Source of the DNA: Streptomyces eurocidicus
GTDB taxonomy: Bacteria > Actinomycetota > Actinomycetes > Streptomycetales > Streptomycetaceae
Assembly: GCF_002891295.1 (NCBI RefSeq)
Contig: NZ_LGUI01000004.1
Coordinates: 62,001 to 126,000, forward strand
Reading direction: 5' to 3'
DNA length: 64,000 bases
Of this stretch, positions 1 to 39,200 are shown piece after piece. A program made the translations under genes and the position numbers. The notes beneath the pieces were generated by a model. The model ran no database searches and was not told where the DNA came from. It worked only from the letters and a program-made list of their open reading frames with translations. Each line of letters opens with the position of its first letter. Position 1 is the first letter of the stretch.

Positions 1-1
1 C

Positions 2-26760
<26,759 letters not shown>

Positions 26761-26761
<1 letters not shown>

Positions 26762-26769
26762 AAGAGCGG
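26761..26769 (+). promoter_or_regulatory. Ribosome binding site of the single-module PKS gene
   Basis: Purine-rich AAAGAGCGG starts at the last base of the upstream stop codon and precedes the ATG at 26773. The gap between the genes is 11 nt, so translation is probably coupled and no separate promoter fits. Confidence 0.5.
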
Positions 26770-26772
26770 ACC

Positions 26773-26874
26773 ATGACCACATCCAGTGAAAGCGTCGTCG
26801 CAGCCCTCCGCGCGTCGTTGAAGGAAGCCGAGCACCTGCGCCGCCAGAACCACAAGCTCGTGGCCGCGGCCACG
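26773..26874 (+). other. N-terminal docking coiled coil of the single-module PKS
   Basis: Residues 1-34 contain [20 protein letters not shown], a leucine-patterned charged helix before the KS, typical of polyene PKS subunits that receive a chain from a partner whose last helix is of the MDVADLV kind. This fits transfer from the six-module protein encoded just upstream. Confidence 0.75.
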
Positions 26875-29800
26875 GAGCCGATCGCCGTCGTGGCGATGAG
26901 CTGCCGGTACCCCGGCGGTGTGAACTCGCCCGAGGACCTGTGGAAGCTGCTGGCCTCCGGCGAGGACGCGATCGGCGCGTTCCCCGCGGACCGCGGCTGG
27001 GACCTCGACGCCCTGCGGGACGCCGGCGTCGACCAGCGGGGCAACGCCGTCAGCCAGGAGGGCGGCTTCCTCGACGGCGTGGCGGACTTCGACGCGGGCT
27101 TCTTCGGGATCTCGCCGCGCGAGTCCGTCACCATGGACCCCCAGCAGCGGCTGCTGCTGGAGACCTCCTGGGAAGCCATCGAGCGGGCCGGCATCGACCC
27201 GGTGTCGCTGCGCGGCAGCCGCACCGGCGTGTACGTCGGCACGAACGGCCAGGACTACGCGTACCTGCTCGTCCGCTCCCTGGCCGACGCCACCGGCGAC
27301 ATCGGCACCGGGATCGCCGCCAGCGCCACCTCCGGGCGGCTGTCCTACACGCTGGGCCTGGAGGGCCCGGCGGTGACGGTCGACACGGCGTGCTCCTCCT
27401 CGCTCGTGGCCCTGCACACGGCGGCCCAGGCCCTCCGGGCCGGCGAGTGCTCGCTGGCCCTGGTCGGCGGGGTGAACGTCATGTCGTCGCCCGGTTCCCT
27501 GATGGAGTTCAGCCGGCAGGGCGGGCTGGCGGCGGACGGCCGGTGCAAGGCGTTCGCCGACGCGGCCGACGGCACCGGCTGGTCCGAGGGCGTGGGCGTC
27601 CTCCTCGTCGAGCGCCTGTCCGACGCCCGCCGCAACGGGCACCCCGTCCTGGCCGTCGTCCGGGGCTCGGCCGTCAACCAGGACGGCGCCTCCAACGGCT
27701 TCACCGCGCCCAGCGGTCCGTCGCAGCAGCGGGTGATCCGGCAGGCCCTGGCGAGCGCCGGGCTGTCCACCTCGGACGTGGACGCCGTCGAGGCGCACGG
27801 CACGGGCACGCCGCTCGGCGACCCGATCGAGGCCCAGGCCCTGCTGGCCACCTACGGCCAGGGGCGCGACCCCGAGCGGCCGCTGCTGCTCGGCTCCGTG
27901 AAGTCCAACCTCGGCCACACCCAGGCCGCGGCCGGGGTGGCGGGGATCATCAAGACCGTCATGGCCATGCGGCACGGCGTGCTGCCGAAGACCCTGCACG
28001 TGGACGCCCCGTCGTCCCACGTGGACTGGTCGGCCGGCGCGGTGGAGCTGGTGACGGAGACCCGGGAGTGGCCCAAGGCCGACCGGCCGTGGCGCGCGGG
28101 CGTGTCCTCGTTCGGCATCAGCGGCACCAACGCCCATGTGATCCTGGAGCAGACGGATCCCGCCGAGGAGCCGGTGACCGACCCTGCGCCTGCGCCCGAC
28201 GTGGTGCCGTGGCCGGTGTCGGCCCGCTCCGAGGAGGCGCTGACGGCGCAGATCGAGCGGATCTCGGCGCTCCGGGGCGCGGTGTCACCGGTGGACGTGG
28301 GCTTCTCGCTCGTCTCCGGCCGCTCGGCGTTCGAGCACCGGGCCGTGCTGCTGGCACAGGGCCCCGAGGGCGAACTGTCCGAGGCGGCCCGGGGCCGCGC
28401 GGAGACGGGCCGCTCGCTCGCGGTGCTGTTCTCGGGTCAGGGTGCGCAGCGGGTCGGCATGGGCCGCGAACTCCACGCCCGTTTCCCGGTGTTCGCCGAG
28501 GCGCTCGACGCGGTGCTGGCGCACTTCGACGGTGAGCTGCGTGAGGTGATGTTCACCGACACCGACGAGACGCGGCTGAACGAGACCGGCTTCACCCAGC
28601 CCGCCCTGTTCGCCGTCGAGGTGGCGCTGTTCCGCCTCGTGGAGTCCTGGGGCATCCACCCCGACTTCGTCGCCGGGCACTCCATCGGTGAGATCACGGC
28701 GGCCCACGTGGCGGGGGTGCTCTCCCTGGAGGACGCCTGCCGCTTGGTGTCGGCCCGTGCGCGGCTGATGCAGGCGCTGCCCACGGGCGGTGCGATGGTG
28801 GCCGTGCAGGCCCCGGAGGCCGAGGTGGCCGCGCGGCTCGTCGACGGTGTGTCGATCGCCGCGGTCAACGGCCCGGAGTCGGTCGTCCTCGCGGGCGACG
28901 AGGCCGAGGTGCTGCGCATCGCCGAGGGCTTCGCGGCCGAGGGCCGTAAGACGCGGCGGCTGTCGGTGAGCCACGCTTTCCACTCGCCGCTGATGGACCC
29001 GATGCTGGACGACTTCCGCCGGGTGGTGGAGGGCCTGTCCTTCGAGTCCCCGCGCATCCCCCTCGTCTCCAACGTGACCGGCGGGCTCGCCGCCGACGAG
29101 CTGGTGCGCTCGGCCGACTACTGGGTGCGGCACGTCCGGGAGACGGTGCGCTTCGCGGACGGCGTGCGGGCCCTGGTGGCCGAAGGCGCCTCGGCCTTCC
29201 TGGAGCTCGGCCCGGACGGTGTGCTCACCGCCATGGCCCAGCACAGCCTGGAGGACGGCGAGGCGCGGGCGGCCGTGGCGGCCCTGCGCAAGGACCGGTC
29301 CGAGGAGACGGCCCTGCTGACCGCGCTCGCCCGCCTGCACGTGACGGGTGTCGCGGTGGACTGGGCCGCCCTCTTCGCGGGCACCGGCGGTCGCCGTGTC
29401 GACCTGCCGACCTACCCCTTCCAGCACGAGCGCTACTGGCCCCGGCCCGATGTGACCGGCGGGGACGTGACCGGCGCGGGCCTCCAGCCGGCGGAACACC
29501 CGCTGCTGGGCGCCACCCTCACGCTCGCCGAGTCCGGTGAGGTGGTGTTCACGGGCAGGCTGTCGACGCGGACGTACCCCTGGCTGACCGACCACGTCAT
29601 GGGCGGCAGCGTGCTCTTCCCGGCCACCGGCTTCCTGGAGCTGGCCATGCGCGCCGGCGACCAGGTCGGCTGCGACCGGGTCGAGGAGTTCCTCCTGCTG
29701 TCCCCGCTGGTCCTCACCGAGGACGGCGCCGCACAGGTCCAGGTGCTGCTCGGGGCCCCCGACGAGACGGGCGCCCGTTCCCTCTCGGTGTACTCGCGCG

Positions 29801-32800
29801 CCGACGGCGCCTTCGACGAGCCGTGGACGCAGCACGCCCACGGCACGCTCACCACCGGCGAGCGGATCGGCGACTTCGGCTCCCAGGTCTGGCCGCCGCA
29901 GGGCGCGGAGGCCGTGGACCTGGCGGGCTTCTACGACGGCACCGGCTACGGCCCGGCCTTCCAGGGCCTGCGCGCGGTGTGGCGCTGCGCGGACGGGGCC
30001 TACGTGGAGGTGGCGCTGCCCGCCCACGTCGAGGGGGACGCGCAGTCCTTCGGCCTCCACCCCGCACTGCTGGACGCGGTGCTGCAGTCCCACCGGATGG
30101 CCGGTGTCGGCAGCGAGGGCGACCAGTTCCTGCCGTTCGCCTGGCGGGGCGTGTCGCTGCACGCCGCCGGCGCGTCGGTGCTGCGGGCCCGCGTCACGAG
30201 GACCGGCGACGACTCGGTGTCCATCACCGCCGTCGACACCGAGGGCGCACCCGTGCTGTCCGCCGAGGCGATGGTGATGCGCGCCTACCAGGACCCCGGC
30301 ACCGGCCGGCCGGCGGACCGGCGCGGCACGCTGCTGGCGCTGGACTGGGTCGCGGCCCCCGAGGTGCGGCCCGCCCCGGCCCGGTGCGTGTCGCTCGGCG
30401 CCGACGAGCTGGGCGTGGGCGCCTCGGTCGCCTCCCTGGCCGACCTCACCGGCGACGAGGACCTCGTCGTGGTTCCCGTGTCCGGCGCGGGCGACGACGT
30501 GCCCACCGCCGCGCACGAGCTGACGGCCCGGGTCCTGGGCCTGCTCCACGAGTGGGCGGACCGGGCGGAGGGCGGCACCTCGCGCCTGGTGTTCGTGACC
30601 CGGGGTGCCGTCTCCGCCGACGAGGGCGAGGCCGTACCGGACCTGGCCGCGGGCGCGGTGTGGGGCCTGGTGCGCTCGGCGCAGTCGGAGAACCCGGGGC
30701 GGATCGCGCTCCTGGACCTCCAGGACGGGTCCGGGGACCTCGCCGGGGTGCTCGCGGACCTGCCGGGTCTGCTGGCCACCGAGGACGCGCAGTTCGTGGT
30801 GCGGGACGGCGTCGTCCGCGTGGCACGGCTGGCCCAGCCCGGCGCCGGCGCCGGGCTGCTCGCCCCCGCCGGGGTGCCGTGGCGGCTGGACAGCGAGGCC
30901 AAGGGCAGCCTGGACAAGCTGGTGCTCGCCCCCTGCCCCGAGATCCTGGAGCCGCTCACCCCCGGCCAGGTCCGCCTGGACGTCGAGGCGGCGGGCGTGA
31001 ACTTCCGCGACGTGCTGAACGCCCTGGGCATGTACCCGGGCGAGGCCGGCCTGCTCGGCGCCGAGGCCGCCGGAACGGTCACCGAGACCGGGCCCGGCGT
31101 GCACGGACTGCGTCCGGGGGACCGGGTGATGGGCATGGTCTTCGGCGGCTACGGCCCGGTGGCCGTGACCGACCAGCGGCTCCTGACCCGGATACCCGAG
31201 GACTGGTCGGCCGCCCGGGCGGCCTCGGTCCCGCTGGTCTTCCTGACCGCCCTGTACGCGCTGAAGGACCTCGCCGACCTGCGGCCCGGCCAGTCGATCC
31301 TCGTCCATGCCGGCGCCGGCGGCGTCGGCATGGCGGCCATCCAGCTGGCCCGGCACCTCGGCGCCGAGGTGTTCGCCACGGCCGGCGAGGGCAAGTGGGA
31401 CACCCTGCGCGAACTGGGCGTGGCCGACGACCACATCGCCTCCTCCCGCACCACCGACTTCGAGGAGCGCTTCCGGGCGGTCACCGGCGGCCGCGGCGTG
31501 GACGTGGTGCTCAACGCGCTGGCGGGCGAGTTCGTCGACGCCTCCCTGCGGCTGACGGCCCCCGGCGGCCGTTTCCTGGAGATGGGCAAGACCGACATCC
31601 GCGACCCCGAGTCCACCGCCCCGGTGCACTACAAGGCGTTCGACCTCGCCGACGCGGGCCCGGACCGGGTGCAGGGGATGTTCGGCGAGCTCCTGGAGCT
31701 GTTCGCCGAGGGCGCGTTGCACACGCTGCCGGTGGCGACCTGGGACGTCCGGCGGGCGCCGGAGGCGTTCCGGTACATGAGCCGGGCCCAGCACATCGGG
31801 AAGATCGTGCTGACCCTGCCGCGCGCCTGGAACCCGGACGGCACCGTCCTGATCACCGGTGGCACCGGCGGCCTGGGCGGCGAACTGGCCCGGCACCTGG
31901 TGACCGAGCGCGGTGCCCGGCACCTGCTGCTGGTCAGCCGCAGCGGGCCGGACGCGCCCGGCGCGCAGGAGCTGCGCGCCGAACTGGCCGCGCACGGCGC
32001 CGAGGTGACGCTCCTCGCGTGCGACGTGGCCGACCGGGAGGGGGCGGCCGCGGCCGTCGGCGCGGTCCCCGCCGCGCACCCGCTGACCGCGGTGGTCCAC
32101 ACGGCCGGCGTCCTCGACGACGGCATGGTGGCCTCGCTGACGCCCGAGCGGCTCTCGGCGGTACTGCGTCCGAAGGTGGACGCGGCCTGGCACCTGCACG
32201 AGGCCACCAAGGACCTCGGCCTGGCCGGCTTCGTGCTGTACTCGTCCGTCTCGGGCGTCCTCGGCACGGCGGGTCAGGGCAACTACGCGGCGGGCAACGT
32301 CTTCCTGGACGCGCTGGCCCGGCACCGTGCGGCGCACGGGCTGCCCGCGCACTCGCTCGCCTGGGGCGCCTGGGCCCCGACCGGCGGCATGACCGCCACC
32401 CTGTCGGACGCGGACGTGCAGCGGATCGCCTCCTCGGGGGCCACGCCGCTGACCGTCGAGCAGGGCCTGGCGCTGTTCGACGCCGCCACCGCGACCGCCG
32501 GGTCGCACCTGGTGCCCCTCGGGCCGGTCAGCACGGGCACGCGGGACCGGGGCACGGTGCCGCCGGTGCTGCGGGGCCTGGTCAAGGGCTCCCGGCGGAC
32601 GGCCGCCGGCGCCACGGGCGGCGCCGAGGCGGCCGAGCGGCTCACCCAGCGGCTGCGCGAGGCCCGGCCGGAGGACCGTACGCGCCTCGCGACCGACCTC
32701 GTACGGACCGAGGCCGCCGCCGTGCTCGGGCACGCCTCGGCCAAGGCGATCGACACCCGGCGCGAGTTCAACGACCTGGGCTTCGACTCGCTGACGGCCG

Positions 32801-33162
32801 TCGAGCTCCGCAACCGGCTCGCCACCGCCACGGGGCTGCGGCTCTCCGCCACCCTCGTCTTCGACTACCCCAACCCCCTCGCACTCGCCGACCACCTCGT
32901 CTCGCGGCTCGTGGACGACAGCGGTACGGGGCCGGACCTCCTCGCGGAACTCGAACGTCTCGAGTCCGCACTCGCCGTCAGCGAGCCCGACGACCGCACC
33001 AGGGCCGCCGTCGCCGGCCGCCTGTCGCAGATCCTGGACGGCTGGCGCGGCGCCCCCGCGGAGGAGGACGGCGCAGAGGTCGCCGAGCGGCTCGAAGCCG
33101 CCAGTACCGATGAGATCTTCGCCTTCATCGACAACGAGCTCGGCCGCCACAGCGATCGCTGA
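26773..33162 (+). CDS. Single-module, fully reducing type I PKS (inferred module 11): KS-AT-DH-ER-KR-ACP
   Basis: 2129 residues. N-terminal docking coiled coil 1-34; KS ~35-460 with Cys (27391-27393); AT ~550-893, serine 28681-28683, HAFH 28972-28983 (malonyl); DH ~909-1170 with His in [11 protein letters not shown] (29593-29595) and Asp in LLDAVLQ (30073-30075); ER ~1375-1683 with NADPH loop HAGAGGVG (31306-31329); KR ~1685-1876 with TGGTGGLG (31855-31878), LDD (32113-32121) and Tyr 32284-32286; ACP serine 32788-32790; C-terminal docking ~2050-2129. All reductive motifs are intact, so the module should leave a methylene, predicted C7. It is the only ER in the window. Its domains closely resemble the first module of the next gene, apart from the ER. 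It stands second in an apparent operon, 11 nt after the previous stop and 36 nt before the next start. Confidence 0.97.
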   Translation: MTTSSESVVAALRASLKEAEHLRRQNHKLVAAATEPIAVVAMSCRYPGGVNSPEDLWKLLASGEDAIGAFPADRGWDLDALRDAGVDQRGNAVSQEGGFLDGVADFDAGFFGISPRESVTMDPQQRLLLETSWEAIERAGIDPVSLRGSRTGVYVGTNGQDYAYLLVRSLADATGDIGTGIAASATSGRLSYTLGLEGPAVTVDTACSSSLVALHTAAQALRAGECSLALVGGVNVMSSPGSLMEFSRQGGLAADGRCKAFADAADGTGWSEGVGVLLVERLSDARRNGHPVLAVVRGSAVNQDGASNGFTAPSGPSQQRVIRQALASAGLSTSDVDAVEAHGTGTPLGDPIEAQALLATYGQGRDPERPLLLGSVKSNLGHTQAAAGVAGIIKTVMAMRHGVLPKTLHVDAPSSHVDWSAGAVELVTETREWPKADRPWRAGVSSFGISGTNAHVILEQTDPAEEPVTDPAPAPDVVPWPVSARSEEALTAQIERISALRGAVSPVDVGFSLVSGRSAFEHRAVLLAQGPEGELSEAARGRAETGRSLAVLFSGQGAQRVGMGRELHARFPVFAEALDAVLAHFDGELREVMFTDTDETRLNETGFTQPALFAVEVALFRLVESWGIHPDFVAGHSIGEITAAHVAGVLSLEDACRLVSARARLMQALPTGGAMVAVQAPEAEVAARLVDGVSIAAVNGPESVVLAGDEAEVLRIAEGFAAEGRKTRRLSVSHAFHSPLMDPMLDDFRRVVEGLSFESPRIPLVSNVTGGLAADELVRSADYWVRHVRETVRFADGVRALVAEGASAFLELGPDGVLTAMAQHSLEDGEARAAVAALRKDRSEETALLTALARLHVTGVAVDWAALFAGTGGRRVDLPTYPFQHERYWPRPDVTGGDVTGAGLQPAEHPLLGATLTLAESGEVVFTGRLSTRTYPWLTDHVMGGSVLFPATGFLELAMRAGDQVGCDRVEEFLLLSPLVLTEDGAAQVQVLLGAPDETGARSLSVYSRADGAFDEPWTQHAHGTLTTGERIGDFGSQVWPPQGAEAVDLAGFYDGTGYGPAFQGLRAVWRCADGAYVEVALPAHVEGDAQSFGLHPALLDAVLQSHRMAGVGSEGDQFLPFAWRGVSLHAAGASVLRARVTRTGDDSVSITAVDTEGAPVLSAEAMVMRAYQDPGTGRPADRRGTLLALDWVAAPEVRPAPARCVSLGADELGVGASVASLADLTGDEDLVVVPVSGAGDDVPTAAHELTARVLGLLHEWADRAEGGTSRLVFVTRGAVSADEGEAVPDLAAGAVWGLVRSAQSENPGRIALLDLQDGSGDLAGVLADLPGLLATEDAQFVVRDGVVRVARLAQPGAGAGLLAPAGVPWRLDSEAKGSLDKLVLAPCPEILEPLTPGQVRLDVEAAGVNFRDVLNALGMYPGEAGLLGAEAAGTVTETGPGVHGLRPGDRVMGMVFGGYGPVAVTDQRLLTRIPEDWSAARAASVPLVFLTALYALKDLADLRPGQSILVHAGAGGVGMAAIQLARHLGAEVFATAGEGKWDTLRELGVADDHIASSRTTDFEERFRAVTGGRGVDVVLNALAGEFVDASLRLTAPGGRFLEMGKTDIRDPESTAPVHYKAFDLADAGPDRVQGMFGELLELFAEGALHTLPVATWDVRRAPEAFRYMSRAQHIGKIVLTLPRAWNPDGTVLITGGTGGLGGELARHLVTERGARHLLLVSRSGPDAPGAQELRAELAAHGAEVTLLACDVADREGAAAAVGAVPAAHPLTAVVHTAGVLDDGMVASLTPERLSAVLRPKVDAAWHLHEATKDLGLAGFVLYSSVSGVLGTAGQGNYAAGNVFLDALARHRAAHGLPAHSLAWGAWAPTGGMTATLSDADVQRIASSGATPLTVEQGLALFDAATATAGSHLVPLGPVSTGTRDRGTVPPVLRGLVKGSRRTAAGATGGAEAAERLTQRLREARPEDRTRLATDLVRTEAAAVLGHASAKAIDTRREFNDLGFDSLTAVELRNRLATATGLRLSATLVFDYPNPLALADHLVSRLVDDSGTGPDLLAELERLESALAVSEPDDRTRAAVAGRLSQILDGWRGAPAEEDGAEVAERLEAASTDEIFAFIDNELGRHSDR
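28423..29155 (+). repeat. AT-domain direct repeat, copy 1 (single-module PKS)
   Basis: Nearly identical at nucleotide level to 34837-35569 (constant offset 6414) and, over its first ~600 nt, to 39961-40559. Spans from SGQG past the GHSIG serine and HAFH. Differences are mainly at wobble positions. Confidence 0.85.
32920..33159 (+). other. C-terminal docking segment of the single-module PKS
   Basis: Helical dimer-like segment [12 protein letters not shown], then a second helix and a terminal [15 protein letters not shown]. DEIFxFIDxELG is the classical class 1 C-terminal docking motif; its expected partner is an N-terminal helix of the [13 protein letters not shown] type, which opens the next gene. 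Confidence 0.85.
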
Positions 33163-33183
33163 GTCCGGCCCTCTTATTTCCAT

Positions 33184-33189
33184 GAAAGG
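33184..33189 (+). promoter_or_regulatory. Ribosome binding site of the two-module/TE PKS gene
   Basis: GAAAGG lies 9 nt before the ATG at 33199. The whole gap after the upstream stop is 36 nt and shows no promoter or terminator, supporting one transcript for the first three genes. Confidence 0.7.
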
Positions 33190-33198
33190 TTCCACGTC

Positions 33199-33297
33199 AT
33201 GCCGAACGACAAGAAGCTCGTTGACTACCTCAAGTGGGTCACGAACGACTTGCACCAGACCCGTCAGCGGCTTCAGGAGGCCGAGTCCGCCAAGCAG
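33199..33297 (+). other. N-terminal docking helix of the two-module/TE PKS
   Basis: Residues 1-33 contain [20 protein letters not shown], the classical class 1 N-terminal docking helix. It matches the [12 protein letters not shown] end of the single-module PKS and so supports chain transfer from that protein. Confidence 0.85.
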
Positions 33298-36200
33298 GAG
33301 CCGATAGCCATCGTCGGGATGTCCTGCCGGCTGCCCGGCGGAGTGCGGTCGCCGGAGCAGCTCTGGCAGCTGCTCAGTGACGGCCGGGACGGCATCTCGG
33401 CATTTCCCACGGACCGTGGCTGGAACCTCGACATCCTCGGCGGCGACGGAGGCGGCAGCAGCGCGACGGCCGAGGGCGGCTTCCTCGACGCCGCCGCGTT
33501 CGACGCGGACTTCTTCGGCATCTCGCCCCGCGAAGCCGTGGCCATGGACCCCCAGCAGCGCCTCCTGCTGGAGACCTCCTGGGAGGCGCTGGAGCGGGCC
33601 GGCATCGACCCCGTGTCGCTGAAGGGGAGCCGGACCGGCGTCTTCGTGGGCACCAGCGGCGTCGACTACATCAACGCCGTGCTGAACTCCCGTGAGGACA
33701 TCGAGGGCCACGGCAGCACCGGACTCGCGGGCAGCATCCTCTCCGGGCGGCTCTCGTACAGCTTCGGCCTGGAGGGCCCGGCCGTCACCGTCGACACCGC
33801 GTGCTCCTCCTCGCTCGTCTCGCTCCACCTGGCCGCCCACGCGCTGCGCACCGGCGAGTGCTCGCTGGCGCTGGTCGGCGGCGTGACGGTGATGTCGACG
33901 CCGATGAGCTTCGCCGGCTTCACCCGGCAGGGCGGGCTGGCGTCGAACGGCCGGTGCAAGCCGTTCTCCGACGACGCCGACGGCACCGGCTGGTCCGAGG
34001 GCGTGGGCATCGTCGTCGTCGAGCGGCTCTCCGACGCCCGCCGCAACGGCCACGAGATCCTCGCTGTCGTCCGGGGCTCCGCCGTCAACCAGGACGGTGC
34101 CTCCAACGGCCTCATGGCCCCCAACGGCCCCTCCCAGCAGCGAGTGATCCAGCAGGCTCTCGCCGGCGCCGGGCTGACGGCGTCGGACGTGGACGCCGTC
34201 GAGGCGCACGGCACCGGCACGACCCTGGGCGACCCGATCGAGGCCCAGGCCCTGCTGGCCACCTACGGTCAGGGGCGCGACCCCGAGCGGCCGCTGCTGC
34301 TCGGGTCGGTGAAGTCCAACCTCGGCCACACCCAGGCCGCGGCCGGTGCGGCGGGCCTCATCAAGATGGTCCTGGCGCTGCGGCACGGCGTCCTGCCCAA
34401 GACGCTGTACGCGGACACGCCGTCGTCCCACGTGGACTGGTCGGCCGGCGCGGTGGAGCTGCTGACGGAGGCCCAGGAGTGGCCCAAGGCCGACCGCCCG
34501 TGGCGGGCCGGCGTGTCGTCGTTCGGCATCAGCGGCACCAACGCCCACGTCATCATCGAGCAGGCACCGGCCGAGGAGCCCGGTGAGCCGGAGGAGACCG
34601 AGCCGAAGACCGTGCCGTCGGCCGTGCCGTGGCCCGTCTCCGCGCGGTCCGAGGAGGCGCTCGCCGCCCAGCTGGCGCAGGTCTCCTCGCTGACCGGCGC
34701 CTCGCCCCTCGACCTGGGCTTCTCGCTGGCCACCACCAGGGCGCACCTGGAGCACCGGGCGGTCCTGCTGTCCGAGGGCGACGAGGTCGTCGAGGTCGCG
34801 CGCGGGTACGCCGAGGACACCACCGGGAACGTCGCGGTGCTGTTCTCGGGTCAGGGTGCGCAGCGGGTCGGTATGGGCCGGGAGCTGTACGCCCGTTTCC
34901 CGGTGTTCGCGGAGGCGCTGGACGCGGTGCTGGCGCACTTCGACGGTGAGCTGCGTGAGGTGATGTTCACCGACACCGACGCGGAGCGGCTGGACGAGAC
35001 CGGTTTCACGCAGCCCGCCCTGTTCGCGGTCGAGGTGGCGTTGTTCCGTCTCGTGGAGTCCTGGGGGGTTCGCCCGGACTTCGTCGCCGGGCATTCCATC
35101 GGTGAGATCACGGCGGCCCATGTGGCGGGGGTGTTCTCGTTGGAGGACGCCTGCGCTCTGGTGTCGGCGCGTGCGCGGTTGATGCAGGCGTTGCCCGTGG
35201 GTGGTGCGATGGTGGCCGTGCAGGCTCCGGAGGCCGAGGTGGCCGCGCGGCTCGTCGATGGTGTGTCGATCGCGGCGGTCAACGGCCCGGAGTCGGTGGT
35301 CCTGGCGGGCGACGAGGCTGAGGTTCTGCGTATCGCCGAGGGTTTCGCGGCCGAGGGTCGTAAGACGCGGCGGCTGTCGGTGAGTCATGCTTTCCATTCG
35401 CCGTTGATGGACCCGATGCTGGATGACTTCCGCCGGGTGGTGGAGGGCCTGTCCTTCGAGTCCCCGCGCATCCCCCTCGTCTCCAACGTGACCGGCGGGC
35501 TCGCCACCGATGAGCTGGTGCGCTCGGCCGACTACTGGGTCCGCCACGTCCGGGAGACTGTCCGTTTCGCGGACGGCGTGCGCGCCCTGGAGGCCGAAGG
35601 CGCCTCCGTGTTCCTGGAGCTCGGCCCGGACGGCGTCCTGACGGCCATGGCCCAGCACACCCTGGACGACACCGCCCTCGCGGTGTCCGCCCTGCGCGCG
35701 GACCGCTCCGAGGAGACGGCCCTGCTCACCGCCCTCGCCCGCCTCCACACGGCCGGCGTCGGCGTCGACTGGGCCGCCTGGTTCGCCGGCACGGGCGCGC
35801 ACCGCGCGGACCTGCCCACCTACCCGTTCCAGCACGAGCGCTACTGGCCCCGGCCCGCCCTCACGGGGGACGTGACCGGCGCCGGCCTGATGCCGGCGGA
35901 ACACCCGCTGCTCGGCGCGATGCTCGCGCTCGCGGACTCCGGCGAGGTGGTGTTCACCGGCAGGCTGTCGGCCCAGACCTCGCCGTGGCTGACCGACAAC
36001 GTCCTCGGCGGCAACGTGCTCTTCCCGGCCACCGGCTTCCTGGAGCTGGCCATGCGCGCCGGCGACCAGGTCGGCTGCGGCCGCGTCGAGGAGTTCGTCC
36101 TCCTCACCCCGCTGGTGCTGGAGGAGACCACCGCCACCCGGGTCCAGGTGCAGGTCGGAGCCCCCGACGCGGCGGGCGCCCGGACGATCACCGTGCACTC

Positions 36201-39200
36201 CTGCCCCGACGGCGCCCCCGGTGAGGAGTGGGTGCAGCACGCCCACGGCACCCTGACCACCGGCGAGCGCGTCGCGGCCTTCGGGCCGGAGTCGTGGCCG
36301 CCGCGCAACGCCGTGGTCGTCGACCTGGAGGGCTTCTACGACGGGACCGGTTACGGCCCGGCGTTCCAGGGGCTGCGCTCGGTCTGGCAGCGGGAGGACG
36401 AGGTCTTCGTGGAGGTCGCCCTGCCGGGTGACGTCTCCGGGGAGGCCGGGGCCTTCGGCATCCACCCGGCGCTGCTGGACGCGGTGCTGCAGGCGCACCG
36501 GATGGCCGGCGTCGGCGGCGCGGACGACCTCATGCTGCCGTTCGCCTGGCGAGGCGTGTCGCTGCACGCGGCCGGCGCCTCGGTCGTCCGCGCCCGCGTC
36601 GCCCGGACCGCCGAGGACTCGGTGTCCATCGCGGCCGTCGACGTCGACGGCGCGCCGGTGCTGTCGGCGGAGACGCTGGTCCTGCGCCGCCCGTCGGCCA
36701 CCGACCCCGTGACCGCCCGCCCCGGTGCCGGGCGCGACGCCCTGCTGTCGCTCGCCTGGGTGCCCGCCCCCGAGGTGCCCTCCGCCGAGCCCCGCTGCGT
36801 GTCGCTCGGCGCCGACGAACTGGGCGTGGGCGCGTCGGTCGCGTCCCTGGCCGACCTCACCGGCGACGAGGACCTCGTCGTGGTGTCCGTCTCCGGCACC
36901 GGCGACGACGTGCCCGCCGCCGCCCACGAGCTGACCGCCCGGGTCCTGGACCTGCTGGGCGAGCGGACCGGCCGGGAACTGCCCGCCGGCTCCCGGCTGG
37001 TGTTCGTCACCCGGGGCGCCGTCTCCGCCGACGAGGGCGAGCCCGTACGGGACCTCGCCGCCGCCGCGGTGTGGGGCCTGGTGCGCTCCGCGCAGTCGGA
37101 GAACCCCGGGCGGATCGCGCTCCTCGACCTCCAGGACGGCGGTCCCGCCGAGGTCCTCGCGGACCTGCCGGGCCTGCTGGTGACCGGCGACGACCAGTTC
37201 GTCGTGCGCGACGGCGCCGTCCGGGTGCCGCGCCTGGTCCGTACGGCCCCCGCCGGGGAGACCGCGCCCGCCGAGCCGCGCGCCTGGGACCCGAAGGGCA
37301 CCGTCCTGATCACCGGCGCCACCGACGGCCCCGGCCGTGACCTGGCCCGGCACCTGGTGACCGAGCGCGGGGTACGACACCTGCTGCTGGCCGGCCGTGG
37401 CGGCGCCCAGGCTTCCGGCGCCGGTGAACTGGCCGCGGAGCTGGCCGCCCTCGGCGCCGAGGCGGACGTCCTCGCCTGCGACCCGGCCGACCGCGCGGCA
37501 CTGGCCGCGGCGGTGGCCGCGATCCCCGCCGCCCACCCGCTGACCGCCGTCGTCCACACCGAGCGCGTCCTCGACGCCGAGAGCGCGGTGGCCTCGCTGA
37601 CGCCCGAGCGGCTGTCGGCGGTGCTGCGCCCGGCGGTGGACGCGGCCTGGCACCTCCACGAGGTCACCAAGGACCTCGACCTGGCGGCGTTCGTGCTGTA
37701 CTCCTCCGTCTCGGGCGTCCTCGGCACCGCCGGGCAGGGCGACCACGCGGCGGGCGGCGTCTTCCTGGACGCGCTGGCCCGGCACCGCGCGGCGCACGGC
37801 CTGGCCGCCCAGTCCCTCGCCTGGGGCGCCCGGGCCACGGACGACCGGTCGGCCGTCCCGCCCACGGACCCCTGGCAGAGCACGCCGCTGGGCGTGCGGC
37901 CCCTGAGCGCCGAGCAGGGCCTGGCGCTGTTCGACGCCGCCACCGCGACCGCCGGTTCCCACCTCGTGCCCCTCGGCCCGATCGCCCCGGGCACCCGGGA
38001 CCGCGGCACGGTGCCGCCGGTGCTGCGGAGCCTGGTCAAGGGCGGCCGGCGGACGGCGGCCGGTACCGCGGGCGGCGCCGCCGCGGCGGCCCGGCTCGTC
38101 CAGCGGCTGACCGAGCTGACCGGCGACGAGCGGAACGCCTTCGCCGCCGACCTCGTACGGACCGAGGCCGCGGCCGTGCTCGGGCACGCCTCGGTCAAGG
38201 CGATCGACACCCGGCGGGACTTCAACGACCTGGGCTTCGACTCGCTGACGGCCGTCGAGCTCCGCAACCGGCTCTCCACCGCCACCGGACTGCGCCTGCC
38301 CGCCACCCTCGTCTTCGACTACCCCAACCCCACCGTGCTCGCCGACCACCTCGTCGCCGTGCTCCTCGACGAACACGGCGAGGTCCGTGCCCCCGTCGCG
38401 ACCACGGCGGACGCCGGTGACCCGGTCGTGATCGTCGGCATGGCCTGCCGGCTGCCCGGCGGCGTGGCGTCCCCGGAGGACCTGTGGCGGCTCGTCGCCG
38501 ACGGGCGCGACGGAATCTCCGACTTCCCGACCGACCGGGGCTGGGACCTGGCGACCCTGCTCGGCGGGGCGGAGGGCGACCAGGGCCGCAGCGCCGCGTC
38601 CCAGGGCGGCTTCCTGTACGGCCTCGGCGACTTCGACGCCCCCTTCTTCGGCATCTCGCCCCGCGAGGCCATGGCGATGGACCCGCAGCAGCGGCTGATG
38701 CTGGAGACCACCTGGGAGGCCATCGAGCGGGCCGGTATCGACCCGACGTCCCTGCGGGGCACCGAGACCGGTGTCTTCGTCGGCACCAGCGGCTCCGACT
38801 ACGGCAGCATCCTGCTGAACTCCGGCGAGGACGTCGAGGCCCACGCCAGCACCGGACTCGCGAGCAGCGTCCTTTCCGGGCGGCTGTCCTACACCTTCGG
38901 CCTGGAGGGCCCCGCCCTCACCGTCGACACCGCGTGCTCGTCCTCGCTCGTCTCGCTCCACCTGGCGACCCACGCGCTGCGCACCGGCGAGTGCTCACTG
39001 GCCCTGGCCGGCGGCGTGACGCTGATGTCCACGCCGATGAGCATCAGCGGATTCAGCCGGCAGGGCGCCCTGTCGACGGACGGCCGGTGCAAGGCGTTCT
39101 CGGACTCGGCCGACGGCACGAGCTGGGCGGAGGGCGTGGGCGTGCTCGTCCTGGAGCGGCTCTCCGACGCCCGCCGCAACGGCCACGAGATCCTCGCCGT

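Noticed and set aside
28285..38973. Very long antisense open frames (for example 28285..38973, 51458..57130 and 58958..63937 on the minus strand)
   Set aside because: They mirror PKS coding sequence; high-GC wobble bias keeps the antisense frame open. Their translations are low-complexity Gly/Arg/Val-rich and contain no recognisable domain.
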